A stretch of DNA of 64,000 nucleotides from the NCBI GenBank assembly GCA_039621445.1, contig CP154956.1, positions 53,058,806 through 53,122,805 of the forward strand, written 5' to 3'. Made by a program: the position numbers and the translations under genes. Positions 11,405 through 23,690 of the stretch are shown one piece after another (position 1 is the stretch's first letter; each line of letters starts with the position of its first letter). The stretch is from Euglena gracilis (Eukaryota; Euglenida; Euglenophyceae; Euglenales). Under the pieces are notes generated by a model that saw only the letters and a program-made list of their open reading frames with translations, had not been told where the DNA came from and made no database searches.

Positions 11405-12190
11405 ACACAAGGGGATTTTGTTATTGAAGGGCGGGGGTGGGGGCGGCAGCCCCCCCCCCCCGCTAGACGACCAAGGGCGCCGAAGGCGCCTTAGGACTGT
11501 TTTGTTTACGGTGCGCGTGGCATTACATGCGCGCCTGGCCCTGGGTCGGTTACCCCCCGGAGGGGATTTTGTTATTGGAGGGCGGGGGGGGGTTCGGGGG
11601 GGGGGGGGGGCAGCCCCCCCCCGCTAGACGACAAAGGGGGCCGACGGCGCCTTAGGACTGTTTTGTTTACGGTGCGCGTGGCATTACATGCGCGCCTGGC
11701 CCTGGGTCGGTTACCCCCCGGAAGGGATTTTGTTATTGGAGGGCGGGGGGGGGTGTGGGGGGGGGGGAGGGGGGGGGGGCGGCAGCCCCCCCCCCCCGCT
11801 AGACGACCAAGGGCGCCGAAGGCGCCTTAGGACTGTTTTGTTTACGGTACGCGTGGCATTACATGCGCGCCTGGGCCTGGGTCGGTTACCCCCCCCGGAG
11901 GGGATTTTGTTATTGGAGGGCGGGGGGGGGGGTGCGGGGGGGGGGGGCGGCAGCCCCCCCCCCCGCTAGACGACCAAGGGCGCCGAAGGCGCCCTAGGAC
12001 TGTTTTGTTTACGGTGCGCGTGGCATTACATGCGCGCCTGGCCCTGGGTCGGTTACCCCCCGGAGGGGATTTTGTTATTGGAGGGGGGGGGGGGGGGGGT
12101 GGGGGGGGGGGGGCGGCAGTCCTTCCCCCGCTAGACGACCAAGGGCGCCGAAGGCGCCTTAGGACTGTTTTGTTTACGGTGTGCGTAGTT
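11405..12190. repeat. Tandem array, about 150-180-bp unit, five copies
   Basis: Each unit has ggggattttgttattggagg, long G and C runs, gctagacgaccaagg, a GGCGCC-GAAG-GGCGCC hairpin, ttaggactgttttgtttacg and gcgtggcattacatgcgcgcc. Unit length differs only in the G/C runs. Unit starts are near 11413, 11563, 11724, 11902 and 12066. 12190-13330 follows with C-run blocks and an otherwise unique stretch (12930-13300). Confidence 0.9.
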
Positions 12191-13336
12191 CGCATATCGG
12201 GGTTCCTTCGGGAGCACGATTTGGCCCTCCTACTACGGCCTCCTCCGGGGGGGGGGGGGGTCGCCCCCCCCCCCCCCCCCCCCGGACCCCACCCGTCCAA
12301 CTGGACTCCTGGACAAAGACAAGTTTCACAGAACTGGCGCAAAAAGAACATATTACCCAATTTTTTTGGCAAATGGACCCCCGAATGGGGGTTTCTGAAG
12401 GCATTTGGGTGGGTTTCGAGTCATTTTCCTTCATATTTCAATGAATTTTTTTTGGAGGGGGGGGGGGGGCTTAAAAACTTTTTTGGAGGGGGGGGGGGGG
12501 GCTTAAAATTGGTGGTCGGGCCGACTAGTCGGCCCGACCACCAATGGTCGGTAGGCCATCACCAACAGTCGGTACCGACTAGTCGCTACCGACTAGTCGG
12601 TACCGACCACCAAAAAGTCCATCACCAATTTCCCGCAATGAGCCCCCGAACCCCCCCTCCCCCCTGCCTGGTTAAGTTCGGACCCCGACAGGGGGGTCCC
12701 GCGACCCCCCCCCCCCTGGGGTCCCCAACAAAATTTCTTTTGCCCAGACCCCGAACCCCCCCCCCAAACTCGACCAGTCCGGTTGGCTTGCAACCTGACA
12801 GGGGGGGTCCCGCGGACCCCCCCCCCCCCCCCGGCACCTGGGCCCCAGGGTTAGGGTTAGGGTTATGTGTCGGTCGTGCAGCGAACAAGTACCGGGGGGG
12901 GGTTTCCACGACAATGCCCCCCCCCCACTGAGAGTGTCCCACACCCCTTTGCCCTCCACCTCGCTTTGCCTGAGTCCACGTGTCTCCCTTTCAGACACTT
13001 GCACAGCCATATCCAAGAAAAATCTGCACAGGCCAAAAGTCCCAGCCCCCGACTGTTCACACCTTCACTTTCAATTCAAAAGGACGATGGGCTTCTTCAA
13101 CCACATCTTTGTTCTTTTTTTTGGAACAACAACTCCCCATCAGCTCATCATTGCGTTTCTTCTGTTGCCATGAAGACCATGCTGTGAAAGGAGCGGGTCC
13201 AAAAGGAAAACCCAGAATTGAGAGAAAAACACCACATGTCGCCACATTCCAATGTTATAATGGACGGTCAAAGCCAGTGGAGTTTTGGTGAGGGGCCTGG
13301 GCGATTATGGTTTTAAGCTGCGGGCAGGGGGTGCTC

Positions 13337-13338
<2 letters not shown>

Positions 13339-13428
<90 letters not shown>

Positions 13429-13431
13429 ACA
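13339..13431. repeat. (AC)n microsatellite
   Basis: About 46 dinucleotide units, almost pure. Confidence 0.95.
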
Positions 13432-13774
13432 GATTCTGCACATGGATTTTTTGCATCCAGAAAAAAACGATAGCCGAAACGATGGGCGCACCGTTGGGCG
13501 GCACTCTTTCAAAGGAATTTTCGACCCCTCTCCGGCAAGTCAACATGTCCAGTTCAGTTCGCCCCCCCCCCCTGTGCACCTGGGCTCCACGGGGTTTTGG
13601 TTGTTTCCCACCAAAAAAAGCGCTCTATTTTGGGCAAGGTCTCGACCCCAGAAATATCCCCCTCCAAATGACAAACCCATCCAGGCTCTGGCCGGGGGGC
13701 CCAAATTGCAATTAACGGGGGTCGCTTTCTCCTTAGAGTTAGAGGGAAAGGGGGGGTAGAACCCCCCCCCTGGG

Positions 13775-13870
13775 TTGGTAATGAAAACCGCAGATCACGA
13801 TGACCCCGGCCCAGTTCCTAGAAAATTTTTCTTCAGTCGCGACCGGATCCTGAGTTTCCGAAAACCTCCC
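13775..13870. repeat. Dispersed repeat, inverted copy at 37595-37670
   Basis: gaaaaccgcagatcacgatg, ccccggcccagttcc and cagtcgcgac here reappear in reverse complement at 37595-37670. A GC-rich ggccgggccaggccgcgcc stretch follows (13895-13925). 13930-14290 is unique, with no gene seen. Confidence 0.65.
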
Positions 13871-14290
13871 TCCCCGCCACGCCCGAGCCGCTGGGCTGCC
13901 GGCCGGGCCAGGCCGCGCCGGGCCGCACACAATGTGCCCGCCATCCCCCCTTCCATATTATTGCAGACAAATGAAAATTGATGTTCCATTTTTCCATCCT
14001 CTGGTTTTCCTAATTTCTAATTTGAACTGGGATTGGCCGGACTGCGAGCAAGGGAGAAAATGTCATCAACTGGAAATCGTGAAAAGGCCCGCTATTCAGT
14101 GCGCACGCGCCAAGTTCTGAGAAAAAGCGAAATCAAGCAGTGCCATAAAAGAGTTTGATCCCTTTTCATCCTCTTCGTACAATTCCCGTCGATACCTTTT
14201 TGAATGGACCCGACGCTGTTCGTTTTGCTAAATGTCATATTAATGTCAATTGTCTGTCAGAAACCCTTTGTCATTTGCCAAATTGGGAAT

Positions 14291-14485
14291 GCTGGGCCAG
14301 TTTTGGGCCAGATGTCCTGGGCAGTTTTGGGCCAGATGTGCTGGTCAGTTTTGGGCCAGATGTGTTGGCCAGTTTTGGGCCAGATATCCTGGCCAGTTTT
14401 GGGCCAGATGTGTTGGCCAGTTTTGGGCCAGATGTGCCTGCCAGTTTTGGGCCAGTGTGGTGGACAGTTTTGGGCCACAGGTTGT
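14291..14485. repeat. 24-bp minisatellite, about 8 copies
   Basis: Unit ggccagttttgggccagatg plus 4 nt (tgtt/tcct). A length divisible by three makes all frames open, which explains the overlapping open frames here. From 14560 to 14890 C/G-run blocks with gggacttataacccccc recur. Confidence 0.95.
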
Positions 14486-14889
14486 GGCCAAAACCGTCAC
14501 ACCACGTATTGTGGTTCGTCTTCTTTTTCGCTCTAAATGTTTTTTTTGGCAACCCCCCCCCACTTACTAACCCCCCCCCCCTCAAACCGGGACTTATAAC
14601 CCCCCCCTTCGGGAAAAAAATGAAAGCCGCCGGGGACGATTTTTTCGGCCGCAAACCACCCCAAAACTGATTTTTTGGCCCTTTTTTTGAGATCAACCAT
14701 CATCAAAAATGCCATTTTCACCAAAGTTGCCAAAAAAATTGCCAATTTGGGAGGGTTTCGGGGTCATTTTTGGGGTTCGGCTTTTCATCAACAATTCCGG
14801 GACTTATAACCCCCCCCCCCCTTCGGCCGACCAACCAAACCGAATCCTACTGACCCCGGGGGGTTTATAAGTGGGGGGGGGGAGGTTAT

Positions 14890-16480
14890 TCAATCACCAA
14901 CCCGCTTGTCCGGTAGCGAGTGGCGACCGTTCAACCACCGTTGGCCGTTTAATGTCCCATTCATACTTGGCATTTTTTTAAAAAAACAACAAAACAACGT
15001 GTTTTTTTAAAAAAAAACGCCAAAAAAAACATCAAAAAAAAACAAAAGGAAAATTTCATTGAAGAAACTCGTTATGAAACACCCAAACCATACTTCGAAT
15101 CCTACTAAGTTCAAAAATTGCCCAAAAAAATGGTCAAAAACATTCAAAAAAATGCAAAAAAAATGCAACTTTAGGACTTTTTTCATTTTTTTGTTTAAGG
15201 AAACATTTGGCAGAAATGCCCCAAAACTTGCCAAAAATGATTGAAAATATGCATTCAAAAATTTTTCCGAGCAAAACCTTGTTGGCGTTTTTTTGTTTTT
15301 TTTTAAAAAAACATTGTTAGAATTAAAAAAAACAAAAAAAACAAAGTCCAAAAAAAAACAGGTTGCCAACTATGGTCCCATTTGACGAAAATTGGAGGTC
15401 TAATTTCCAAAATGACTGACGCCCAATGTCCTATTTGACGATTATCAGCGACCCCCCCCCTGATTGTCCCCCCCCCCCAAATTGGCTAATGGGGGGTCCG
15501 AAGGAGCCTGGCCATTAGCCAAATAGGGGGGGTGAGGGTATGTCATTTTGGAGTCAAATCCCTTTTGTTGCTGAACTGTTGGAGGGCCCCAACATAACAA
15601 AATCCCTTGTGTTACCAAGCCATTTTGAGGGACAATTCCCTTTTGTTGCTGTTATTTTGAAGCCCCAAAATAACCGAATCCCTTGGGTTCCCAATTCATT
15701 TTGGGTCAAAGCCATTTTGTTGCTGAATTGCTGGAGGGCCCAAAACAACCAAATCCCTTGTGTTACCAAGTCGTGTTGAGTCTGTTTTGATTATTTTTGA
15801 CCCTCAAAAAAAACTCGCAATTTTTCAGGAATTTTTTTCTTGGGAATGCCAGGCACAGTGGGGGGAGGGGGGTTGAGGGGGGGGGCGAGCGGCCGCGCAC
15901 AGGGGCCGCGGGGGGGGGGACCTCCCAGACCATACCATTTCCAAACGCCTGTCCCACCCCCCCCCTGGGGGGGTGACCAGGGGTGGAGACAAGGCACAGG
16001 GGGGGGGGAGGGTCCGAGGGGGGGGTTGGAAGGGGGGAGGGGGGGGGTGCCCGGAAAATCACAATTGTACTGCCTACCCCCGAGACAGTTGCGACATTTT
16101 TCGTTCAATTGAGGTTGGCAATGATGGATTTTGCGAAATTCAGATGCATTTTGCAAAATATTTGTTTCTTGTAAAAAGAATGGTAGCCAATGTTTTCACT
16201 TTAAACACTTAGCAGAAAGGCAGGAAGCAGCTTCAATCACTCCCCTTGGCACACCATGCGGAATTGAGACAGGGTTGACGTTTTTTTTTTTTAAAAAAAG
16301 AACAAAAATATGTTTTTTTTAAGAAAAAAACACAAAAAATGTTTTTTTTGAAAAAGTTGAAAAATTGACCTTTTCTCTTGCGAAATGGCCATTTTTTTAG
16401 GAAAAAGTTCTAAGGTCATTTTTTTGGTTATCAAAAAGTGACGTTTTTTTAGTTTATCCAGACCCTTCATCCGAATGCTT
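14890..16480. other. Unassigned stretch with A/T-run DNA and C/G-run blocks
   Basis: 14960-15360 is poly-A/poly-T interspersed (aaaaaaacaaaaaa), and 15470-15535 forms a hairpin (aaattggctaatgg with ccattagccaaat). 15550-15775 contains four spaced 'aaccaaatccct(t)gtgttaccaag' copies, and 15855-16070 is a G-run block. No gene is supported. Confidence 0.4.
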
Positions 16481-16488
16481 TTGGGGGA

Positions 16489-17524
16489 GCACACGGCTGG
16501 CCGACGGCTGGCCGACGGCTGGCCGACGGCGTGACAGAAGCCGGGTCCTGTCGTTTAGCTTTTGTTGAGTTGCAAATGCCGAATTTGGTGTTCATGTTCC
16601 AAATTTTGGAAGGCAAATTCCTAATTTAGTGTGCCAATTCCTAATTTTGAGGTGCAAATTCCTATTTTCATGTGTATATTCCTAATTTTGAGTGGCAAAT
16701 GCCTAATTTTGGGTGTAAAATGCTGATATTTTGAGTGGTAATCCCAAGTTTGGTGTGCCAATGCCTTCTTTTGAGTGGTAAATTCCTAATTAGTGAAAAG
16801 GTTCCTAATTTTGAGGGGATTTGGTGGGCCAATTCCTAACTTTGAGTGATTAATGCCTAATTTGGGGTGCAAAGCCCTACAAGAGGGGTTGCTTTGGGCA
16901 ATTTTTACCACTACCCCCCCTTATTTGACCCCCCCCCCCCCTAATTGAGCATTTGGGTCTGGGGAAAATTTTTTTTTAAGGCGCTGAAATTTTTTTGGGC
17001 CTCTCTCAAAGCCAAATTTTTGACCCCCCCCTTATTTGACCCCCCCTTAATTGAGCATTTGGGGGGTCCTTTAGGCCGTAGGTGTGCTCAAATAAGGGGG
17101 GGGTAGTGGTAGTCACTTGAAACCGTTCCACACAAAATTTCAGCCTTTTTCCGTCCATAACAGGTAATTTTTGTCAGTTCGTGGAAAATGGACCACCAAT
17201 TGAACAATTTTTAGTCATTCGAATAATGTGTTGGCAAAATTCCTTCACAATGACTATGGAATGACCCAAAAATCGGCTGAAATGGTCAAAATTGGTCAAA
17301 AAAAGTCCCAAAATTGGCAAAATTGACAAAAATTGACGAAAAATGACTTCAATGGGCAAAAATGCAGCCTCCACGAACGATGAACATGACCTTGACAGGG
17401 GATTGGCGGCAAAATTGTTTTTGTATTGTCGAGCTATGGCTCGGGTCATTTTCCTGTGAGTCACACGGCTGGCCGACGGCTGGCCGACGGCTGGCCGACG
17501 GCTGGCCGACGGCGTGCTCCCCCT
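16489..17524. repeat. Two GGCTGGCCGAC mini-arrays and intervening repeats
   Basis: The 11-bp unit GGCTGGCCGAC is repeated 3 times at 16495-16530 and 4 times at 17468-17512. The outer sides are gggggagcac and gtgctccccc, which are inverted, so they may bound one unit. Between them lies a degenerate 26-30-bp array with 'aattcctaattttgagtg' (16600-16880) and the fold-back element at 16908-17110. Confidence 0.6.
16908..17110. mobile_element. Short TIR element with ACCACTACCCCCC ends
   Basis: accactacccccccttatttga pairs with tcaaataaggggggggtagtggt at the other end. Internal second copies of ccccccttaattgagcattt give a nested design. No clear target duplication. Confidence 0.65.
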
Positions 17525-17579
17525 TTGATGGCACGTGTGAAAGCCAGTACCCTTTACGGACAACAAAGCTGCAGAGATG

Positions 17580-18800
17580 AAAAAAGACCTTTTTTATAAT
17601 AAAAAAATTCAAAAAAAATTCCCCAAACCCTCCATGAGGTTTTTTGTTTTTTAAAAAAACAAAAAATTCTTAGGGGGTGCTGCTATACCAATTGGAATAT
17701 TTCCCCCCAACGAAACAAACAAGGGGGGGAATATTTCACCGGTTTTCCATTTCAGGGTCTTTTGACATGCCTGTGGAGCCCTCAAAAATGGCCACGAACC
17801 ACTCCCGGCGCAGGGTTGGAGCTAAGCATGCAAAAGGGCAGAAGTATTGTACAGAAACCAGAAACCAGAAACATTTTTGAAGCCAGACAAGGGGGCCCGA
17901 GGGTTGAAAATTTTTTGGCACTTCTCCAAAACCCTGGTCAAGGGACACACACCCTAACCCCCCCCCATGAAAGCCCTGAAACCAACCTTGTGATAGCAGA
18001 TTATGAAAACACTCTGACAACTTAAGCCCTGCTGAGCGTTTGAAGAGAGGCTTACCTGCGCAGTGAAGTCAGCAGCCTCCTTGGCGGGATCTTTCTTGGC
18101 GTTCGAGCACATGACAACAGCGAATATCCTTGACAGACATGTTCTTCACGTTGAGGGGGTGGGGCGGGACACGGGGGGGACACAGGGGGGGGACACGGGG
18201 GGGGGGACACGGGGGAAACATGCCTCTTTTCGGGACCTTCCGGGACGAAATTTGTGACTTTTTGAGGGACCAAAAATTCATTTCACATTGACCCCGAGCC
18301 AAGCTCCATGCCATCCTAGGTGAAAAAAAAAAGGGATTGTGGGTGGGGGAAAGTCAAAATGGCCTTGAGAATCCATAACAAAAAAGTGGAAAATGATGCC
18401 AAAAAGTTAAAAATTCTATTTCAGAAATCCCCCAAAATTGGTCGAAAGGAAATTGTTGCACAAAAAACCCAATTTCTGGTCCAAGACCCCCCAAAAACTG
18501 CTCAAATATGATTGCCACATGTCTACAAAGCCTTTTGGATGCTTTTTGGCACTTTTATTTTGGGTCCCCCAGACGCCCGAACCGGCGTCTAGGACGCCGG
18601 TTCGGCACAGAAATTTCCCACCCGAACCGGCATACCAGACGCCGTTTCGGGCATGAACCCGGAGCCCCCAGACACGGTTTCAAGGGGTGTCTCGCTGGGC
18701 GAAAATTCAACCTGGGGTTGTTGTTTGTGAATATCTCCACCACGGTCTCGGTGCCCTTCGGGTGGCAAGGAAAAAGGTGTATGTTGACTTGGCCTATTTG
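17580..18800. other. Intergenic repeats, no gene recognised
   Basis: Contains a palindromic pair of ccccccaac/gggggg near 17703-17730, gggggacac repeats (18165-18215) and GAACCGGCGTC palindromes (18575-18650). Open frames are short and repeat-derived. Confidence 0.4.
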
Positions 18801-19170
18801 AACAACACACCATATTTCTGTTGACAAATTTGGCTCTTTTTGGAAGCTTTTTGGAAAAATGCATTACCGTCCAACTGCCCTTCAGGCGGCAATGCAGTTT
18901 CCTTGTTCCATGCATAATGGCTCGGAGGGGGCGGGTTTTGGGAGGCAACCTCAATACCGACTCTTTTTCGCATTTTACACTCTTTTTTGAAATCCCAAAA
19001 CACAAAGGCATCAATCATTGTCGCTTGAAAGCTGCCAAATTGTGATGGATTTGTGGCATGATGTCAACAATTGCCCCGTTTTTTTGCCACATTCAATGTC
19101 ATCTTTCAAAAAGCAGTGCTACTTTTTCGGGCGGAGAAACAACAACAACAACAACAACAATGGTTTTGAA
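18800..19170. repeat. Dispersed repeat of about 370 bp, copy 1
   Basis: Shares ordered blocks with 23285-23690: tgacaaattttgct-like, actaccgtccagccgccctt-like, tgttccatacaaaatggc-like, ggaggcaacctc and gaaatcccaaaacacaaa. Both copies are in the same orientation and diverged. No coding sequence; the family is unknown. Confidence 0.75.
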
Positions 19171-19239
19171 GGCTGGTCCCCCCCCCCCGAGAAAAAATTC
19201 CTTCTACCCTTGCGCCCGACTTCCTCCCAAGTGGCATAC

Positions 19240-19780
19240 TTCCCCTGTGACCCCCCAGTGACCCCCCCCCCCCGTGACCCGCACCCCCCAAAAAATTTAT
19301 CTTTGGTCACAAATTGGGCAAGCTCGCCTGAACCATTTGGCACTGTGTAATGTTTACCAAAAGGATCTCTGGGCATTGAGCCTGGATGACATCCTAGATG
19401 TGTTCATCAAATGAAACAACTTGCGGGCGTCCACTTTCGCCTTGGGAAAATGATTTGTCGCAATGACATGCTTTGCCTGATCATTGGAAAACACACAGCG
19501 CCCGAAATTTTTTTGCCCCAAATTTTTTTTGCCCCCCCCAGGAAAAAGTCTCAAAAAATCCCAAAAAATTTCCGGTGCCTTCGGCGCCAAGCCAGCCACT
19601 TCTTTTATTTTTGGCCTACCCCCCCCCTGGGGGGGGGGGGGCTCTTGGCCAAAAAAACTAGTCAGTCACTCTGAAAAAAAAACCAGTCAGTCAATCCCCC
19701 CCCAGGAAAAAGTGAATGACTGGTTTTTTCAGGGTGGAAAGTCCCCCCCCCCCCGGGGTCGCAAAGCAATGGTATGTCCC
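19240..19780. repeat. C-run and GACTGACTGG-type block
   Basis: gtgaccccccc tandem runs (19240-19285), a CCGGTGCC-TTCG-GCGCC hairpin (19570-19590) and CAGTCAGTCA/TGACTGG motifs (19660-19725) as in element F. No gene. Confidence 0.5.
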
Positions 19781-19785
19781 AGAAC

Positions 19786-20124
19786 CAGGCTTTTGCTTAA
19801 GGGATTGCAGTACCCGGGGGGGCTGGACTGCAGCTAGTTCAAATTTGGCTAGTTTTCTAGCAGACCCCCCCCCCCCGGGGGGGTCTGCTAGCAGACCCCC
19901 CCCCCGGGGGATCTGCTAGCAGACCCCCCCCGGGGGGGGTCTGCTAGCAGGGCTAGCTAGTGGAAAATTTTTGGGACCCCCAAAAATGGCCAAAAATGCC
20001 CGTTTTTTTGGCCATTTTTGGGATTTTTGGAACAAAATCAGGCAAAAACCTGTTAAAAACCTCATTTTCCAGTCCGGGGGACCCCCGGACCCCCCCCCCC
20101 TGGGGGTCCTTAAGCAAAAGCCTG
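19786..20124. mobile_element. TIR element D, perfect 8-bp target duplication
   Basis: The perfect 16-bp TIR is CAGGCTTTTGCTTAAG. The 8-bp duplication CCCAGAAC lies at 19778-19785 and 20125-20132. The interior includes three tandem hairpins of GCTAGCAGACCCC/GGGGTCTGCTAGC type (19856-19952). It sits in intergenic DNA. Confidence 0.9.
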
Positions 20125-20129
20125 CCCAG

Positions 20130-21175
20130 AACCCCCTGAGCGCCGCGCCCAGCCCAAAGTGAAGTGAAGAGCGTATGAACATGTCGACACAATAATGTCA
20201 AAGGACCTGGTAATTTGACCGACCTTGAGCATGACATCTATGACATGTTGCATCTTCCGCTGGATGATGAATGAATTCAGGATGAATGGCATAAGCATTG
20301 CCGCATTGAGAAATCGCATATTGCCACAGCTGATTGTGTTGCAACTTTTTGGGGAACCGACCAGTTAAATTGGCAGAATATGCAGCTTTTTTGGTTTCTG
20401 CCCAATGATGTTTTGTCTGAAAAAATTTTCACACCTCTCCTCGTTGTATTTTCTATGTTCAGCATAAGAAAACCCTTCGCGTCTTCCTCAGCCATGATGT
20501 GCCTAGAACTCACTGCCTTGGCCCAGGGGGCCACCGATCCGCTACGCCAGAATGACTTGAAATCGGGGTCGACGTTGGCCCCAACGGGTCAACATGGGGC
20601 TACTTCGGGGGTGGGCATGTTGGCCCCAACAGCCTGGGGGGGGGGGGCGGGTCGGTAGGTTTTTTGTTGATCATTGCCACCTATTGTAACCTATTTATGT
20701 TTTGTTTTCAGTCAAGCTTGTGAGATGAGGTCCACCCATGAGCAAAACCAGGCTTTTCAAAAGAGTTATGAACAGGGCAGGCCGACTGATAGGGTGGGGC
20801 AACCAATGAATGCATTTGCATGTGGCAGATCACGTGTACACTTGGTGTACACGTGGATGTCCACATGCATCGGTGTAGAAACAATTTTTTCTCGGGGGGG
20901 GGGGGGGGGCGAGAACTTGGGCCAGAAGCGAAGTTGGCGCCCGCCATAAACAGAAAAATTCCAAATAGAACTTTTTCAAAAATTTTCGGCGCCGAAAAGT
21001 ATACCATCCCCCCCGTGAGCTATTCCCATTGGGGGAACGGGAATAGCTCACTGTCATGGCACTTTTTACAAAGAACTTCCCAAAAAAGTGCTCAAAAATC
21101 GACGTTTTTGGGACGTTTTCTATATATAAAAATCGTGGGCATAACCCGTATTCAGGCCGCATAACGGGTTATGGC
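20130..21175. other. Unassigned stretch between element D and the recombinase relic
   Basis: Mostly unique. A minus-strand open frame (20534-20277) is not recognisable. Short features: GTGTACACTTGGTGTACAC palindrome near 20833 and a G-run (20894-20910). A hairpin of cattgggggaacgggaatagc type at 21020-21055 recurs at 22590-22700. Confidence 0.35.
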
Positions 21176-21181
21176 CCACGA

Positions 21182-22503
21182 TTTTTTGTAACCGTGTTTA
21201 GAGAGGCCCGGCGCTTGCCCTGTATTTCGTGGGTATGCTTCACGCCATGGTTTCGGGCACTTTTTTGTTGATTTTGTTGATTTTCCTGGAAAAATTCCTG
21301 AACACGGCAATATGCCCTGTTTTTTTGTGTTCACCTTACCACAAAAAACAGGGCATATTGCCGGGTTAAGAAAATATGCCCTGTTTTTCGTGGTAAGGAA
21401 CCAGTGAATGAAAATGATGTCCCAATGCCCCAAACCATGGCCACGGCGTCCTGGAAAATGCTCTTGTGCCATTTGCTTTATTTATTTGTACTCATTGCGT
21501 TCTTCCTTAGTCTGTTTTTGAAAAATGGCAAAGAAAGCTGCCAACACCATGGACCGAATGTTGCCACAACCCCCAAAAGTTCCTGAATTTTTGGCCACAA
21601 TTAAGCAGGGTTGGGAAAAAAGAAAGAACCCTGATGTTGACCCCTTGCATGGTAACCTTCTGGCGAAGGCTACCAAAAAGAAAGCATCCGGTTCAGAAGG
21701 GACAGATTAATCCGCATTGGCACACCTCCTTGAATTCGAGGACGTCTGCAATGCGCTTTGCGCTGCCTATGACGAACTAGATGCTTTCCTTTGTGCTTGG
21801 GCAGCTTGGGAGCTTGATCCTGCACTGTTGTTTGATGGGCAAGCGGTCATCAAACAATGTGAGGACCAACGCCGGGCACAGTGTGGCCAGCAATTCAAAT
21901 TCCGACAATTGAAAGCATCGACGTTCAGGGGATACCTGAACGCAGTTGCCTGCATCCATGCGTCATCTCAGCCAAAAACCCTGTTTTGTACCATCCTCTG
22001 AAACGCACCTCCCACGGCTGCAAAAATTGATGGCGGCTGCTCTGATCCGTGAGGCAACCAAAAAAGCCATTGGTGAGGCTGCGCACCCCCCTGAGGAAAT
22101 TCTGCAACCTGCAGAACTTCCTGGCATCCTTGACACTGTGCAGTGGAGCAGACCGTTTGAGGCAGGGCAAACATTCTCATTATGGGTTTCTGCACCGGGT
22201 ATCGCAGCGAAGTGCTACGGAGGTTGCAGGTGGATTCGGTCGTCGAGTCCAAAACAGAGGATGGTCGTAAGATGCTTTCTGTGTCCGTTGCCACCATGAA
22301 AAACCATCAGCAATCACTGGGCAAATCGGATATGGCCCTGAAAAAAAAAAGTCTTACATTTTGGGAGAAAAACCTGAACACGGCAATATGCCCTGTTTTT
22401 CGTGTTCACCTTACCATGTCGGGTTAAGAAAATATGCCCTGTTTTCCGTGTTCATAGCCACGAAATACAGGGCAGGCACCGGGCCTCTAAACACGGTTAC
22501 AAA
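21182..22503. mobile_element. Inverted-repeat element carrying the recombinase remnant
   Basis: The segment at 21182-21228 (core GTAACCGTGTTTAGAG, then GCCCGG and CCCTGTATTTCGTGG) recurs inverted at 22457-22503. Just inside both arms are copies of AACACGGCAATATGCCCTG in direct orientation (21300 and 22378), with more AATATGCCCTG copies nearby (21350-21390, 22430). The coding remnant lies between. The left outer flank also has its own short palindrome (ataacccg ... cgggttat, 21140-21170). No clean target duplication was found. Confidence 0.6.
21525..22320 (+). pseudogene. Decayed tyrosine-recombinase-like gene inside an inverted-repeat element
   Basis: Three consecutive pieces in shifted frames read as one protein: 21525-21710 (basic N-terminus, ends KKASGSEGTD), 21711-22001 (includes KASTFRGYLNAVACIH, like a core-binding SAM-like domain), about 22030-22170 (AAHPPEEILQPAELPGILDTV) and 22182-22330 (MGFCTGYRSEVLRRLQVDSV then MKNHQQ). 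The TGYRSEVL motif resembles box I of tyrosine recombinases, where the Arg is catalytic. Box II (HxxR) and the Tyr nucleophile are not visible, so the copy is truncated as well as frameshifted. It sits between inverted arms at 21182-21228 and 22457-22503, so it is probably the remnant coding part of a Crypton- or DIRS-like mobile element. The family call is by motif only. Confidence 0.5.
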
Positions 22504-22519
22504 AATTTATTTTTGGCAA

Positions 22520-23285
22520 AAGTGCTTAAAATTGAGACCAGCCAAAAAAAGTTGCCAAAATGACCCCTTTTGGGTTGCCCGAGGGTCGGGTATGGGAATA
22601 GCTCGGGGGGGGGGACCTAGGTCCCCCCCCCCCGAGCTGTTCCCCCCCCGTAATGTTCCCATTGGGCCGTAAAGGGTCCCGGGAACGGGAATAGCTCGGG
22701 GGGGGGGGGCATGGTATCCCACTCCCCCCTGGGGTGACCCCCCCCCCCCCGGGGCCCCGGGCGGATAATTGGCTATGACGATCCTGGAGGGGGTGTTTCC
22801 CCCGCGACCCCCCCGCGACCCCCCCCGCGACCCCCCCGCGACCCCACCCTGAGCCCGATTCGGGTTTCCAAAAAGTACAAAAAATTTGCATTAATTAGGA
22901 ATTTGCCACCCAATTAGGAATCAAAAAAACAAAAAATTGGTCCCAAATTCCTATTTGGACCTATTTTCGGACCCAAATGGCACGCAAATTCCTAATTGGG
23001 ATCTAAAATTAGAGGGCTGGACGACGTCACACAAGTCACACATGACCTGCCGCGAAACCCATTTCCACCCCGCGACCCCCCCCGCGACCCCCCCCGCGAC
23101 CCCCCCGCGACCCCAACACCCCCGGAGGTCGTACCGACCTAGGTCGGCCCGACCACTGGAAGTCGGGCCGACTAGCCAATGAACCGCATTACCCCTAATG
23201 GAAAACGTGTCATTGCCACAGATGCCTTGATGGAAAACGTGTTCATGACCACGAATTTCAGGGCAGGCATTTGGCGGGCTGAACA
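22520..23285. repeat. GGGAATAGCTCGG and GCGACCCCCC repeats
   Basis: gggaatagctcggggggg occurs twice (22595, 22690) with an inverted copy (22630-22650) between. ccgcgaccccccc is repeated in two blocks (22800-22850, 23070-23115). GGTCGG palindromes lie at 23125-23175. Confidence 0.55.
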
Positions 23286-23690
23286 CGTTTTTAAAAGAGC
23301 AAACCATTTCTTTTGACAAATTTTGCTTTTTTTCGGGAGGAATATTTTTGGGGAATTGCACTACCGTCCAGCCGCCCTTCGGGCGGCAATATATTTTCTT
23401 GTTCCATACAAAATGGCCCGGAGGGGGTGGGTGTTGGGAGGCAACCTCTTTTTTCGCATTTTGCACTCGTTTGAAATCCCAAAACACAAAAGGCAACACC
23501 GTCTTGCCACACGTTGGCAGCTTGAAAGCTTTCAATCAAATTGTGATGGTGTCAAAATGTCAAATTGTCATGATGTCAAAAAATTGCCACACTTCTTTGT
23601 CACGTTCAATGCCTTCTTTCAAAAAAAGTGCTGCCGTCTCGCCACCCTTCGGGTGACAAAAAGAAAACAACACACACAAACAACGTTGGT
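23285..23690. repeat. Dispersed repeat of about 400 bp, copy 2
   Basis: Partner of 18800-19170; see that entry. It is followed by a G-run and a dense GGTCGGACCGACC cluster (23785-23945). Confidence 0.75.

Noticed and set aside
13339-13579. Open frames over the AC microsatellite
   Set aside because: Low-complexity artefact.
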